From Chloroflexota bacterium (GTDB lineage Bacteria > Chloroflexota > Limnocylindria > Limnocylindrales > CSP1-4), in assembly GCA_021802825.1 (NCBI GenBank), contig JAJZRG010000033.1, positions 1 to 38,887 of the forward strand: a stretch of DNA of 38,887 nt, read 5' to 3'. Below are positions 8,581 through 15,057 of this stretch, piece by piece. The notes beneath the pieces are model-generated. The model worked only from the letters and a program-made list of their open reading frames with translations, was not told where the DNA came from and did not search any database. The position numbers and the translations under genes are program-made. Numbering within the stretch: the first letter of the stretch is position 1; each line of letters starts with the position of its first letter.

Positions 8581-8752
8581 GAGTCGCCGCGGCTGCCGCA
8601 CGGGCCACCCCGCGGAGGCGCCTCCAACGCCGGCGGCCCCGCGTGGGCGGCGCCCGGGCGAGTCTGGCGCGACTCAGGGGCGGCTCAGCGGCGGCTCGGC
8701 TGCTCGGCGCAGGGAGGCTCCGGCGCCACCAAGGGCCGCGCCCTCAAGAAGA

Positions 8753-8794
8753 CACGCCGCACGACCCGCGAGGGGAACCGGGTCGTGCGGCGTG
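8753..8794. terminator. strong hairpin, probable terminator
   Basis: A perfect 16-bp stem, arms CACGCCGCACGACCCG (8753-8768) and its complement (8779-8794), with a 10-nt loop. No T-tract follows on the plus strand. A GC-rich stem without a U-run is common for terminators in high-GC bacteria, so termination of aceE transcription 265 bp after its stop is plausible but not certain. Confidence 0.55.
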
Positions 8795-8973
8795 GCGCAT
8801 GCGATTGGGCCCCGTCACAGACCCAACCACTCGAGAAATCTCGCGGCAACCTTAAGGCGTGCTCACCCCAAGAGGTGCTCCAAGGAAGTCCGCGCTCGTT
8901 GCAGGAGCATTGCAGCGTCACCTGGTCCTGACGCAGCCTGTCATCGCACCGCAGGCGGTCCTGTCTTGCGATA

Positions 8974-8987
8974 TCAAGTGGACTTGA
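8974..8987. promoter_or_regulatory. 14-bp palindrome, candidate operator
   Basis: TCAAGT-GG-ACTTGA, a perfect inverted repeat (6-bp arms, 2-bp centre), 123 bp upstream of the iron permease start. Its right arm overlaps the -35-like hexamer TTGACG, which is the geometry of a repressor site. It does not match the Fur box or the DtxR/IdeR consensus that I know. Confidence 0.4.
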
Positions 8988-9013
8988 CGACAACGAGTGG
9001 GGCGTCGTAGCAT
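8984..9013 (+). promoter_or_regulatory. candidate sigma-70-type promoter of FTR1 gene
   Basis: TTGACG (8984-8989), an 18-nt spacer and TAGCAT (9008-9013) face the iron permease gene. The -35 matches the consensus at 5 of 6 positions and the -10 at 4 of 6, in a locally less GC-rich stretch. Confidence 0.4.
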
Positions 9014-9032
9014 CCGGCCGTCGCGCTCCTGC

Positions 9033-9051
9033 ACGGCAGCCTCGCTGCCGT
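9033..9051 (+). other. small hairpin in FTR1 leader
   Basis: Perfect 8-bp arms ACGGCAGC / GCTGCCGT around a 3-nt loop, 60 bp before the permease start and just downstream of the promoter-like sequence. It would lie in the 5' untranslated RNA. No match to a known riboswitch is evident. Confidence 0.35.
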
Positions 9052-9110
9052 CCAGCGTCCCTCGGCTGGCAGCCTTCCTGCCGTTCTGCGTTCCCCATGG
9101 AGCCAATACC

Positions 9111-10004
9111 TTGGACATCGGGTCCCTCACCTCCGGCCTGCTCACCGGTCTCCGCGAAGGCGTCGAGGCCGCGCTGATCATCTCGATCATCCTCTCCTAC
9201 CTCGCCCGGACGGGGAATCGCCATGCGTTCGGCCGGATCTGGCTGGGGACCGCGGCTGCCGTGCTGGTCAGCCTGGCGGCGGGTGCGGCCCTGTTCGTCA
9301 CCGTCGGCGAGCTGCCGTCCCCCTACGAGCAGCTGTTCGAGGCGGCCGCAATGCTGCTCGCCGCCGGCGTCGTCACGTGGATGCTGTTCTGGATGCGCCG
9401 CACGTCGGCAGGGATCCGCGACCAGCTCCAGGCCGCGCTGGGGAGGGCGCTCGGGGACGGGACAGCGACGGGTCTCGCCGTGCTTGCCTTCGTCTCGGTC
9501 TTCCGCGAGGGGCTCGAGACCGCGCTGTTCTTGGTGGGGCAGGCAGCTTCAGCGCAGGCGGGTGCCGCGGGGGTGCTTGTCGGGGCGGTGGCGGGGCTGC
9601 TCATCGCATCCGCGATCGGAGCCGCCATGTACCGCGGTGCGGCACGGATCAACCTCCGGTCGTTCTTCCGCTGGACGGGCATCGCGCTCATCTTCATCGC
9701 CGCCGGCCTGATCGCATCCGCGATCCACGAGCTCGTCGAGATCGGCTGGATCGGGGTGGGCACCAACGCGGTGTTCGACCTGTCGGCCGTCCTGCCGCAC
9801 AAGGCGATCGACGGCGCGCCGACGGGGCTGCCGCTGCTCGTGGGACAGCTGCTCCGCGCCCTCCTCGGCTACAACTCGCAGCCCGAGTTCGCGATGCTGG
9901 TCGCGTGGGTCGCCTACGTGGGGATCGTCCTCACGATGTACCTGCGGCCCATCGCACCGCGCAGCGTCCCCGTCCCTACGGCCCCACTCGAGCGGGTCGC
10001 CTGA
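9111..10004 (+). CDS. FTR1/EfeU-family high-affinity iron permease
   Basis: A polytopic inner-membrane permease of 297 aa, about seven TM segments. The two REGLE-type iron-binding motifs that define the FTR1/EfeU family are at residues 15-19 (REGVE) and 132-136 (REGLE). Start: TTG at 9111 is preferred because GGAG sits 8 nt upstream, the protein then begins LDIGSLTSGLLTGLREG, as in relatives, and the upstream open frame is low-complexity. No EfeO/EfeB or multicopper oxidase partner is adjacent, so it is a solitary permease here. Upstream are a promoter-like sequence and overlapping palindrome suggesting regulated expression. It converges with the sugar dehydrogenase gene, 55 bp apart. Confidence 0.88.
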   Translation: MDIGSLTSGLLTGLREGVEAALIISIILSYLARTGNRHAFGRIWLGTAAAVLVSLAAGAALFVTVGELPSPYEQLFEAAAMLLAAGVVTWMLFWMRRTSAGIRDQLQAALGRALGDGTATGLAVLAFVSVFREGLETALFLVGQAASAQAGAAGVLVGAVAGLLIASAIGAAMYRGAARINLRSFFRWTGIALIFIAAGLIASAIHELVEIGWIGVGTNAVFDLSAVLPHKAIDGAPTGLPLLVGQLLRALLGYNSQPEFAMLVAWVAYVGIVLTMYLRPIAPRSVPVPTAPLERVA

Positions 10005-10059
10005 TCAGGCTCGCGGACCTGCGGGCGCCGGCTGGCGACCCAACTCAGCCGTCGCGCCG

Positions 10060-11364
10060 CTATCCGGCCACAGCCACCGCCCCAAAGACCGTGCCGCCCC
10101 GCAGGTCGGTCACGACCAGCTCTCCGCTGTCGTCACCGGCGATCGAGCTGATGGTGAGCCCCGTTGAGAGCAGCAGCGTCGGCTTCTGCTCGCCGCCCGC
10201 AGCATCGATGGCCCAGAGCTTCCCCGAGCAGTAGTCGCCGAACAGGTACGCCCCGTCGAGCGCCGGGATCGCGGCGCCGCGATACACGACGCCGCCGACG
10301 ATCGCACAGCCCTGGTCGTGGCCGTACTCCGCCAGCGGCATCGCCACGCCTGCGGGATCGCAGCCGGTGGGCGGGTTGTAGCAGTGCCGCCCCTCCCATC
10401 GGCGCCAGCCGAAGTCCAGCCCGGCAGCGCCGGCGGGCGCGGCATCGACCTCCTCCCAGGCGTCCTGCCCCACGTCGCCGATCCACAGGGAGCCCGTCGC
10501 GGGGTCGATGCTGTCCCGATAGGGGTTGCGCAGCCCGTAGTCCAGGATCTCGGGCCGGGCGCCTGACCGGCCGACGAACGGGTTGTCGGGCGGGATGGTG
10601 TAGGCGCGACCGTCGGCGGGTCCGGCGAGCGCGTCGATGCGCAGGATCTTGCCCAGCAGCGTCGACAGACTGGACGCGCGGTTCTCCGGATCGCCCCCGC
10701 TCCCGCCGTCGCCAAGGGCGATGAGCAGGCGGCGCTGCTGGTCGAAGCCGATCCAGCCGCCGTTGTGGTTGGGGTACGGCTGCTGCTGGACCAGGACAAT
10801 GCGCTCAGTGGCGGAGTCAATGCGGTCAGCACCCGGCGTCGCCCGGAACTCGGCGATCGTGGTGTCGCCGGCGCGGTTCGAGTAGTGGGCGTAGAGGCGC
10901 ACCTCGGCGGGCCCGAAGCCGGGCGCGAACGCGAGGCCCAGGAGGCCCCGCTCGCCTCCCGACGCGATGCGGTCTGTGAGGTCGAGGTACGGGTCGCCCT
11001 CAAGCGACCCGTCCCGGACCACTCGCACCGTGCCCGCCTGCTCGAGGACGAACAGCCGGCCGCTCCCGTCGTGCGCCCCGGTCGCGAACACCGGCGACGT
11101 CAGGCCGGTCGCGATGGGCCGGAGGGCAATCCGGACATGGGCGAGATCCGGGCGTGCCGGGCTCGCCCCGGCGAATGCGGACGGGATGCCGGAGGGCAAG
11201 GTCAAGGCGGGGATGGACGTCCCGGGGGCTGCCATGGGGGCGGATGGCGTCACGCGGGCGCCCGCCATGGCGGAGCGCTCGGCTGACGACGTGGCAGGCT
11301 GGGCACAGCCGCCGGCCAGCGCGGACGCGACCAGGAGGGCGGCGATCCGGGCCGCGTGGCGCAT
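10060..11364 (-). CDS. PQQ-dependent sugar dehydrogenase, lipoprotein
   Basis: Soluble aldose/sorbosone dehydrogenase-type quinoprotein (six-bladed propeller), 434 aa, oxidising sugars outside the membrane with PQQ. The lipoprotein signal is clear: MRHAARIAALLVASALAGGC with lipobox Cys20, then a Ser/Ala/Pro-rich linker. Family segments: DGSGRLFVLEQAGTVRVV, GERGLLGLAFAPGF, PNHNGGWIGF, ALGDGGSGGDPENRAS and YGLRNPYRDSID with GDVGQDAWEEVD. Start ATG at 11364 is set by AGGAG seven bases upstream; two in-frame ATGs further upstream lie at or before that AGGAG and would add 13 residues ahead of the signal peptide. No PQQ-biosynthesis genes are in the window; PQQ may be made elsewhere or scavenged. 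Confidence 0.92.
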   Translation of the reverse strand: MRHAARIAALLVASALAGGCAQPATSSAERSAMAGARVTPSAPMAAPGTSIPALTLPSGIPSAFAGASPARPDLAHVRIALRPIATGLTSPVFATGAHDGSGRLFVLEQAGTVRVVRDGSLEGDPYLDLTDRIASGGERGLLGLAFAPGFGPAEVRLYAHYSNRAGDTTIAEFRATPGADRIDSATERIVLVQQQPYPNHNGGWIGFDQQRRLLIALGDGGSGGDPENRASSLSTLLGKILRIDALAGPADGRAYTIPPDNPFVGRSGARPEILDYGLRNPYRDSIDPATGSLWIGDVGQDAWEEVDAAPAGAAGLDFGWRRWEGRHCYNPPTGCDPAGVAMPLAEYGHDQGCAIVGGVVYRGAAIPALDGAYLFGDYCSGKLWAIDAAGGEQKPTLLLSTGLTISSIAGDDSGELVVTDLRGGTVFGAVAVAG

Positions 11365-11427
11365 CAACGGACTCCTCATGGCGTGCGAGTAGGGTAGCCG
11401 CACGGGCGCCGGGTGGCCTCCTGCGCT

Positions 11428-12147
11428 TCAGCCCGGGGCGCGAGCCCGCTCCACGCGCGCGGCAAAACCCTCCGCGAGCAGCGCGCTCGTGCCGTCCTCG
11501 TCGTGGCGGAACATGACGTAGGCGTCGAGGCCATCGTCGAGGAATGGGACCAAACGTCGCGCCCAGTCGTCCAACTCCGCCTCGGCATAGGCCTGTCGCC
11601 GCAGCCGCACGTACAGGAACGGCCCGGTCCGCCGGATGTCCGGTGGCACCTCCTGCCCTTCAAGGTCGGTGGTGCACAGCACGGCGTTGGCCGCCCGTAG
11701 CGCGGCGAACGTCTCGTCCACGTGCCATGACGGGTGCTGCGCCTCCACGACGAGCGGCACGCCCTGCGGCCAGGCGGCGAGCACGCCCGCCAGGCGCTCG
11801 TCGTTGCGGGCGACCTCGGACGGGATTCGGAACAGCATCGCGCCCAGGCGCGCCCCAAGGCGCGGCAGGTGCTCCGTGAGCCACGGCACCGATTCGGCCG
11901 GGGAGGCGTACAGCGCACGGATCGACCCGCCGCGCTGGCCCTTCACGACGAACCGGAAGTTGGGCGGGACCGCGGCGGCCCAGGCGTCGAGCCGCTCCGG
12001 GGTGGGCCGAGCATAGAACGTGCCGTTGAGCTCGCAGGCTGACAGGCGGGATGCGTAGTGGCCAAGGCGCCGATCCGCCCTGATCCCGGGAGGGTAGAAC
12101 TGCGGCGACCAGCCGGCGTAGGCGAAGCCGCTCGTCCCCGCGAGCAC
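11428..12147 (-). CDS. DUF72 family protein (YecE-like)
   Basis: A 239-aa TIM-barrel-like DUF72 protein of unknown biochemical function. Recognisable family features: GTSGFAYAGWSPQFYPPG at the start, YASRLSACELNGTFYARPTPERLDAW, NFRFVVKGQR, VEAQHPSWH and VRLRRQAYAEAELDDWA. The start is uncertain: GTG at 12147 gives VLAGTSGF..., the usual beginning, but has no clear ribosome-binding site. It begins 27 bp after the marR stop on the same strand, so cotranscription with the repressor is likely. Downstream, the sugar dehydrogenase starts 63 bp after its stop. Confidence 0.82.
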   Translation of the reverse strand: MLAGTSGFAYAGWSPQFYPPGIRADRRLGHYASRLSACELNGTFYARPTPERLDAWAAAVPPNFRFVVKGQRGGSIRALYASPAESVPWLTEHLPRLGARLGAMLFRIPSEVARNDERLAGVLAAWPQGVPLVVEAQHPSWHVDETFAALRAANAVLCTTDLEGQEVPPDIRRTGPFLYVRLRRQAYAEAELDDWARRLVPFLDDGLDAYVMFRHDEDGTSALLAEGFAARVERARAPG

Positions 12148-12173
12148 CCGGCCGCGGGACCGCGGAGCGTCCG

Positions 12174-12719
12174 TCAGGGCTCCAGCGTCGAGGCGCAGGC
12201 GCTGTCCGCGGCGGTGCCGCACCCCTTGAGTCCGCTCCCGACCCGTTCGAGCGACCGCTGAAGCGCGACCCGGTCGTCTGCGGCGATCACGTCGAGGAAG
12301 TACCGCCGCACGCCGTCGAGATGGGTCTTCGACGCCGCGCGCAGGCGCGTGACGCCGAGCTGGGTGATCGCGGCCATCGAACCGCGCGCGTCGGTGGGGC
12401 ACACCGACCGCTCGACCATGCCGTCGGCCTCGAGCCGGTCGACGAGGCGCGTGATCCCGCTGCGCGAGAGCAGCACCCGCTCGGCGAGCGCGCTCATCCG
12501 CAGGCGACGGTCGGGCGCGTTGACCAGCTGGACGAGCGCGTCGTACTCGGCCAGCGAGAGGCCGTGCGCCGACTGGAGCTCCTCGTCGAGCTTGTGGATC
12601 AGCCGGGCGTGGGTCTGGATGAAGGCGCGCCAGACGTCCAGAGCCGGGTCATCGGCGGGCGACGGCCTCCGGACCGTGGGCATGTGGGGCAGCGCGTCAC
12701 GCGTTGACAGCGACGTCAT
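12174..12719 (-). CDS. MarR-family transcriptional regulator
   Basis: A 181-aa MarR-type winged-helix repressor. The helix-turn-helix/wing region reads LRMSALAERVLLSRSGITRLVDRLEADGMVERSVCPTDAR (helices about 73-95, wing with the conserved DxR near 112), flanked by N-terminal (ARLIHKLDEEL) and C-terminal dimerisation helices. It is transcribed divergently from yceI with 116 bp between the starts; that gap has a strong promoter-like sequence and inverted repeats. Family behaviour suggests it represses yceI and itself and responds to a small lipophilic or phenolic ligand; that is inference. A Cys-rich C-terminus (GCGTAADSACAS) is unusual and could be redox-active. Confidence 0.92.
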   Translation of the reverse strand: MTSLSTRDALPHMPTVRRPSPADDPALDVWRAFIQTHARLIHKLDEELQSAHGLSLAEYDALVQLVNAPDRRLRMSALAERVLLSRSGITRLVDRLEADGMVERSVCPTDARGSMAAITQLGVTRLRAASKTHLDGVRRYFLDVIAADDRVALQRSLERVGSGLKGCGTAADSACASTLEP

Positions 12720-12747
12720 GGTGGCATCCTACACCGGCGAAACATGG

Positions 12748-12777
12748 TTGACAATACAACTACTGGCACTATATAGT
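12748..12777 (+). promoter_or_regulatory. strong sigma-70-like promoter of yceI
   Basis: TTGACA (12748-12753), 18-nt spacer, TATAGT (12772-12777): 6/6 and 5/6 matches to the consensus, in a conspicuous AT-rich island of an otherwise GC-rich window. It faces the yceI start 59 bp downstream. Confidence 0.65.
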
Positions 12778-12779
12778 TG
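12757..12779. promoter_or_regulatory. inverted repeat, candidate MarR operator
   Basis: Arms CAACTA (12757-12762) and TAGTTG (12774-12779) separated by 11 nt; the right arm overlaps the -10 element of the yceI promoter. A second nested pair GTTG/CAAC (12747-12750, 12757-12760) covers the -35. Position between divergent marR and yceI makes a MarR-binding site likely. Confidence 0.5.
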
Positions 12780-12835
12780 CTGTGTCAAGCAATTACACCT
12801 GCGGACCGCCGCCGCACTCAGGAGTCCCCGCAACC

Positions 12836-13399
12836 ATGGCGACCAAGACCTTCAACATCGACAAGGCGCATACCGACGTCATCTTCGCGACGAAGCACAT
12901 GATGGTGACCACCGTCCGCGGCAAGTTCGGCAGCGTCGACGGCACGCTCAATCTCGACGTCGAGAACCCCATCGCCTCGTCGGGCACGTTCACGGTTGAC
13001 GTTGCCAGCCTCAACACCGGCGTCGACCAGCGCGACGCCCACCTGCGCTCTGCGGACTTCTTCGATGTCGAGCGCTATCCGACGATGACCTTCACCTCCA
13101 CCAAGGTCGTCTCCAAGGGCGGCAACGACTACCAGGTGACCGGTGACCTGACCATCAGGGACGTGGCCAAGCCGGTCACCTTCGAGGTCGAGTACCTGGG
13201 CCTGTACACCGCGATGAACGGCACCCAGCGCGTCGGCTTCCATGCCACCGGCAGGATCAACCGCGAGGACTTCGGGCTGACCTGGAACGTCGCCCTCGAG
13301 TCGGGCGGCTGGCTCGTCGGCAAGGAGATCAAGATCGAGATCGACGTGGCGGCCGAGGAGGTTGTCGCCGCCGCAACCGAGGCCGCCGCGACCGCCTGA
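12836..13399 (+). CDS. YceI family protein
   Basis: A 187-aa YceI/polyisoprenoid-binding-like protein with a lipocalin-like beta-barrel. Family pattern: FNIDKAHTDVIFATKHMMVTTVRGKF, then GTLNLD, VDVASLNTGVDQRDAHLRSADFFDVERYPTMTF, VTGDLTIRDVAKPVTFEVEY and GFHATGRINREDFGLTWN. There is no signal peptide, so a cytoplasmic location is predicted, unlike E. coli YceI. It has an Ala/Glu-rich C-terminal tail. ATG at 12836 has AGGAG 11 nt upstream and follows a near-consensus promoter. Divergent MarR is its probable regulator. Relatives are often linked to stress or isoprenoid-quinone binding; the ligand here is unknown. Confidence 0.93.
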   Translation: MATKTFNIDKAHTDVIFATKHMMVTTVRGKFGSVDGTLNLDVENPIASSGTFTVDVASLNTGVDQRDAHLRSADFFDVERYPTMTFTSTKVVSKGGNDYQVTGDLTIRDVAKPVTFEVEYLGLYTAMNGTQRVGFHATGRINREDFGLTWNVALESGGWLVGKEIKIEIDVAAEEVVAAATEAAATA

Positions 13400-13448
13400 T
13401 CCCACGCTGCACAGCGGCCGTCTCCGGCCAGCAGCGCCACGCATCCCC

Positions 13449-13480
13449 GACGCCCCGGCACCGTCCCGTGCTGGGGCGTC
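13449..13480 (+). terminator. probable intrinsic terminator after yceI
   Basis: A 13-bp stem with one G-U wobble, arms GACGCCCCGGCAC (13449-13461) and GTGCTGGGGCGTC (13468-13480), 6-nt loop, then TTGATG. It lies 49 bp past the yceI stop and before the next gene. Confidence 0.65.
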
Positions 13481-13611
13481 TTGATGCGTCCCCCGTCCCC
13501 GACACTCGCGAGGCGCATGGGGAGGGACCCGCGGCACGGACCTGTCCTGCCCGGCACGCGGCTCCCGCGCTAGCATCGGCCGAGACTTCCGCCAGCAGAG
13601 GTTCCCCGCTG

Positions 13612-14877
13612 ATGCCCGCCTTCGACGTTGCCGCCCTGCGCGCCCGATTCCCCGCGCTGTCTATCGAGCAGGGCGGGCGGCCCGTCGCCCTGTTCGACGG
13701 CCCGGGCGGGACCCAGGTCCCCGACAGCGTGATCGAGGCGGTCAGCCGCTACTACCGGGAGTCGAACGCCAACCACGACGGCCCGTTCCTCACCTCGCAG
13801 CGCAGTGACGCCCTGGTTGAGGACGCCCACGCTGCGCTGGCCGACCTGCTCAATGCGCGTGACGCGTCCGAGATCAAGCTGGGCGCCAACATGACCACGC
13901 TTACGATGCACGTGGCGCGGTCGCTCAGCGCAACGATGAGCCCCGGCGACGAGATCGTCGTGTCGGGGCTCGACCACGAGGCGAATGTTGGGCCCTGGCA
14001 GTCGGCGGCCGCAGACCGCGGCATCACCGTCCGCACCGTGCCCATCCGCCCCGACGACGTGACCCTCGACGTTGAGGCGTTCGACAAGCTGCTCCACGCG
14101 CGGCCGAAGCTGGTTGCCTTCGGCTGGGCGTCAAACGCGTTCGGGACGATCAACCCGGTCGCCGAGCTGGTCCGGCGCGCGCACGAGGCCGGGGCGCTGA
14201 CCTACGTTGACGCCGTCCACGCGGCGCCGCACCTGCCGATCGACGTGCAGGCCGTGGGGACGGACTTCCTCGCGTGTTCGGCGTACAAGTTCTTCGGGCC
14301 CCACGTCGGGGTGCTCTATGGTCGTCAGGAGGCGCTCGACGCGCTGCCCACCTACAAGCTGCGGCCGGCCCATGACCGGTTTGAGACCGGGACCGGCAAC
14401 TTCGAGGGCTATGCGGGAGCGCGCGCGGCGGTTGAGTACCTGGCCGAGGTCGGACGGGCCTACGGCACCCAGTTCGCGGCCCAGTTCTCGGCGCTGGCGG
14501 TGGGTCGCCGGCGCGACGCGCACGCCGGGATGGCGGCGATCCGGGCGTACGAGATGGGCCTCTTCGGCCGCCTGCTCGACGGGCTGGAGGCCATCCCGGG
14601 CGTTCGCGTCTGGGGGGTGACCGACCGGGCGCGCATGGCGGAGCGCACCCCGACCGTGGCGATCACCCTCGCCCACGCCACGCCGGAGGAGGCTTCGACC
14701 GCCCTCGGCCATCGGGGGATCGCCACCTGGTGGGGCGACTTCTACGCTGTCGGCCCCGTGGAGCGGCTGGGCCTCCAGCCCGACGGAGTCCTGCGCATTG
14801 GCCTCACGCACTACAACACGATCGACGAGGTGGACCGCCTGCTCGACGACCTCCGGGAGATCGCCGCGGCAACCTGA
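13612..14877 (+). CDS. cysteine desulfurase-like class V aminotransferase
   Basis: A 421-aa PLP fold-type I protein of the 'cysteine desulfurase-like' family (TIGR01976 type). PLP residues are visible: His122 (GLDHEAN), Asp200 and His203 (YVDAVHAAPH) and the Schiff-base lysine Lys226 (CSAYKFFGPHVG). The catalytic cysteine of true NifS/SufS enzymes is absent: where SufS has a histidine-cysteine loop after RGIA, this protein reads RGIATWWGDFYA. The only cysteine in the whole chain is Cys222, next to the lysine. It may therefore act as a lyase, epimerase or aminotransferase on another substrate rather than mobilise sulfur. ATG at 13612 has AGAGG about 10 nt upstream. No Suf/Isc genes are nearby. 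Confidence 0.85.
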   Translation: MPAFDVAALRARFPALSIEQGGRPVALFDGPGGTQVPDSVIEAVSRYYRESNANHDGPFLTSQRSDALVEDAHAALADLLNARDASEIKLGANMTTLTMHVARSLSATMSPGDEIVVSGLDHEANVGPWQSAAADRGITVRTVPIRPDDVTLDVEAFDKLLHARPKLVAFGWASNAFGTINPVAELVRRAHEAGALTYVDAVHAAPHLPIDVQAVGTDFLACSAYKFFGPHVGVLYGRQEALDALPTYKLRPAHDRFETGTGNFEGYAGARAAVEYLAEVGRAYGTQFAAQFSALAVGRRRDAHAGMAAIRAYEMGLFGRLLDGLEAIPGVRVWGVTDRARMAERTPTVAITLAHATPEEASTALGHRGIATWWGDFYAVGPVERLGLQPDGVLRIGLTHYNTIDEVDRLLDDLREIAAAT

Positions 14878-15001
14878 GGTGGGCTCGCGCGGAGTGGCGA
14901 GCGGGGACCCGGGTGGCGCAGGGCAGGGCGCCTGCCATCACAAGAAAGGGACCTCCGGCCCATTGCGTCGGTGTCGGGCCGCGGAGATGCTGATCCCTGT
15001 T

Positions 15002-15026
15002 CGCGTTGATCCTAGGGATTGACGCG
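15002..15026. promoter_or_regulatory. 25-bp imperfect palindrome, candidate operator
   Basis: Arms CGCGTTGATCC (15002-15012) and GGATTGACGCG (15016-15026) are complementary at 9 of 11 positions around a 3-nt centre, 32 bp before the start of the hybrid histidine kinase. It could be a regulator site or a leader hairpin; the symmetry suits a dimeric DNA-binding protein. Confidence 0.4.
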
Positions 15027-15057
15027 TTCCACGCTCCACGTGAGGCGAGGGGAACCG

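Larger units (their letters stand above)
8489..9110. other. intergenic region between aceE and FTR1
   Basis: About 620 bp with no convincing gene in either orientation; open frames here are Arg/Pro/Ser-rich shadows. It holds, in order, a roughly 20-bp tandem repeat (8501-8580), a 16-bp-stem hairpin (8753-8794), a 14-bp palindrome overlapping a promoter-like sequence (8974-9013) and a small hairpin (9033-9051). The stretch 8820-8970 carries no motif I can name. Confidence 0.6.

Noticed and set aside
8840..8900. GGCAACC...GGTGCTCC resembling part of a SAM-I riboswitch
   Set aside because: The conserved 5' part (AGAGnGGnGGAGGGA-type) and pairing elements are absent, and the next gene is an iron permease.
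9999..10010. 12-bp palindrome GCCTGATCAGGC at the FTR1 stop codon
   Set aside because: Too short and loop-less for a terminator; expected by chance in this composition.
13612..14877. Annotating this gene as sufS/nifS
   Set aside because: Catalytic cysteine and neighbouring Suf/Isc genes are missing.
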